This document shows positions 6,211-7,336 of a DNA stretch of 7,336 nucleotides, one piece after another (the first letter of the stretch is position 1; each line of letters begins with the position of its first letter). Made by a program: the position numbers and the translations under genes. The DNA lies in NCBI GenBank assembly GCA_947456845.1, contig CANGUJ010000189.1, positions 1 through 7,336 of the forward strand. The letters are read 5' to 3'. Under the pieces are notes generated by a model. It made no database searches, was not told the origin of the DNA, and worked only from the letters and a program-made list of their open reading frames with translations. Source of the DNA: Burkholderiales bacterium (GTDB taxonomy: Bacteria; Pseudomonadota; Gammaproteobacteria; Burkholderiales; JAEUOS01).

Positions 6211-7181
6211 CAGTGCGCCATCTTCACCACGATCTTGCCGACCTGGGTGTCGGATTCCATCGCCGCGCGCGCGGCGGGCAATTGTTCGAAGTCGAACACG
6301 TGGTCGATGACCGGCCTGATCGCTCCGCTCGCGTAATGCGGCACGACATCGCGCACGAAGCCCGCCACCGTTTCGGCGCGCTCGGGCAACGGGCGCAGCT
6401 TGTTGGACACGCCGAATACCCGCAGCCGCTTGGCATGGATGGCTTCCAGGTCCGCCAGCGCCGAGAGCGTATTGTCGACATAGCCCACGATGCCCAGTCG
6501 GCCGCGATAGGCCAGGGATGCCAGCGCATCGGGGAAGGCGGTGCCGCCCACGTTGTTGATGGCCAGCTTCACGCCCTTGCCGCCGGTGATGCGCAGCGCT
6601 TCCTCGGCAAAGCCGGCGCCGCGCACCGCGATGCCGTGGTCCAAGCCCATCTCCGCGAGGCGCGCGAGCTTTTGCGCGGAGCCGGAGGTGCCGATCACAT
6701 GCGCGCCCAACTGCTTGGCGATCTGCATCGCCGCCACGCCCACGCCGGAGGAAATCCCGGTGATGAGCACCCAGTCGCCCGCGCGGACCTCGCCTTCGGG
6801 CGTGACCATGTCGTAGGCCACCCACTGCGCCAGCGAGGCGCCGGCGGCTTCTTCCCACGAAAGCGCGGTGGGTTTTGCCACCGTCTCGCCCTCGGCGATG
6901 GTGGAGTATTCGGCGAAGCCCGCGGTGGTGCGGCCCATGACGGCGTCGCCGACCCTGAATCGGGTGACGCCTTCACCCACGGCGATGATTTCACCCGCGC
7001 CCTCCAGCCCGGCTGCCTTGGCTTTGCCCGGGGCGATCAGGCCGTGGCCGCGGATGAATTCGCCACGGTTCAAGCCCGCGGCCCTGACCTTGATCAACAC
7101 CTCGCCGGCCGCCGGCGCGGGAATGTCGATCTCACGCATTGAAAGGCTGCCGCCTCCGCCTTCGATCCACCATGATTTCAT
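6210..7181 (-). CDS. Zinc-free medium-chain dehydrogenase, NADPH:quinone oxidoreductase type
   Basis: Predicted protein of 323 residues, a full-length member of the medium-chain dehydrogenase/reductase superfamily, QOR-like branch. The N-terminal GroES-like domain shows AAGLNRGEF at 34-42, GLEGAGEI at 58-65 and GDAVMG at 78-83. The Rossmann domain has the glycine-rich loop GISSGVG at 142-148 and TSGSAQKL at 165-172, where a small polar residue after the second strand favours NADPH. The C-terminus ends in the usual QVGKIVV segment (313-319). The protein contains no cysteine at all, so it cannot bind the catalytic or structural zinc of alcohol dehydrogenases. These cytosolic enzymes reduce quinones, enones or similar carbonyls with NADPH; the substrate here is unknown. 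The ATG at 7181 is supported by GAGAGGG just upstream. It is convergent with the Bug gene. Confidence 0.92.
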   Translation of the reverse strand: MKSWWIEGGGGSLSMREIDIPAPAAGEVLIKVRAAGLNRGEFIRGHGLIAPGKAKAAGLEGAGEIIAVGEGVTRFRVGDAVMGRTTAGFAEYSTIAEGETVAKPTALSWEEAAGASLAQWVAYDMVTPEGEVRAGDWVLITGISSGVGVAAMQIAKQLGAHVIGTSGSAQKLARLAEMGLDHGIAVRGAGFAEEALRITGGKGVKLAINNVGGTAFPDALASLAYRGRLGIVGYVDNTLSALADLEAIHAKRLRVFGVSNKLRPLPERAETVAGFVRDVVPHYASGAIRPVIDHVFDFEQLPAARAAMESDTQVGKIVVKMAH

Positions 7182-7185
7182 GTTG

Positions 7186-7192
7186 CCCTCTC
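7186..7192 (-). promoter_or_regulatory. Ribosome binding site of the oxidoreductase gene
   Basis: GAGAGGG on the minus strand ends 4 bases before the ATG whose first base is 7181. It is a fair Shine-Dalgarno match and supports that start. Confidence 0.6.
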
Positions 7193-7300
7193 TTGTTGTA
7201 CGGGACTTTCCGGGCCCGCCTGCGGCGGCTCGGGGCGCGTATCTTCGCTCAAATCCGGGTCAAGCGCGCGGGCACGAGCAGCGCCGCCGGGGCGGGGGTT

Positions 7301-7306
7301 TACAAT
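7301..7306 (+). promoter_or_regulatory. Possible -10 box of a gene beyond the right edge
   Basis: TACAAT is a good -10 match in the gene-free 155 bases upstream of the oxidoreductase gene, but the sequence 17 bases before it (7278-7283) is not -35-like. It would drive a plus-strand gene outside the window. On the minus strand a TTGACC (plus 7258-7263) could be a -35 for the oxidoreductase gene, but no good -10 follows. No coding sequence or tRNA is visible in 7182-7336. Confidence 0.25.
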
Positions 7307-7336
7307 GCGGGGCGCTTGCGCAGTGGAACCGCGCGA

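Noticed and set aside
6105..7142. 345-codon plus-strand frame opposite the oxidoreductase gene
   Set aside because: Its translation is His/Arg/Gly-rich shadow sequence, and it would run through the terminator hairpin; the minus strand encodes a clear full-length dehydrogenase.
7305..7336. ATG at 7305 as start of a gene running off the right edge
   Set aside because: It overlaps the TACAAT box, has no ribosome site, and only about ten codons are visible.

Overview
The window looks like chromosomal DNA from a high-GC betaproteobacterium, most likely of the order Burkholderiales. The main pointers are an orphan Bug/TctC-type periplasmic binding protein, a type hugely expanded in Bordetella and relatives, an M48 peptidase of the form common in that order, and strong G/C third-position bias. 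This placement is an inference from protein style; no marker gene is present.

Layout from left to right. (1) The 3' end of an M48 zinc metallopeptidase gene on the + strand; its start lies outside the window. (2) A gap of about 250 bases between convergent genes. (3) A minus-strand gene (873-2252) for a GT-B-type protein resembling capsule polysaccharide (Kdo-transferase-like) enzymes. (4) A 237-base divergent spacer. (5) A plus-strand gene (2490-4931) for a large protein of about 813 residues, with an N-terminal HAD hydrolase domain and a long, poorly characterised C-terminal part. (6) A 123-base spacer, then a Bug-family solute-binding protein gene (5055-6071) with a clear ribosome binding site and a 9-bp tandem repeat in its signal peptide. 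(7) A strong intrinsic terminator. (8) A convergent minus-strand gene (6210-7181) for a quinone oxidoreductase-type medium-chain dehydrogenase. (9) 155 bases upstream of that gene, with a possible plus-strand promoter at the right edge.

The divergent pair GT-B protein / large HAD protein is the most unusual part. Both resemble proteins found in surface-polysaccharide loci, yet here they stand alone, without export, polymerase or nucleotide-sugar genes, between housekeeping-type genes. They plausibly work together on a surface glycan or another phosphorylated or glycosylated product; that joint role is inferred from family and position only. The other genes (peptidase, binding protein, oxidoreductase) show no obvious functional link to the pair or to each other.
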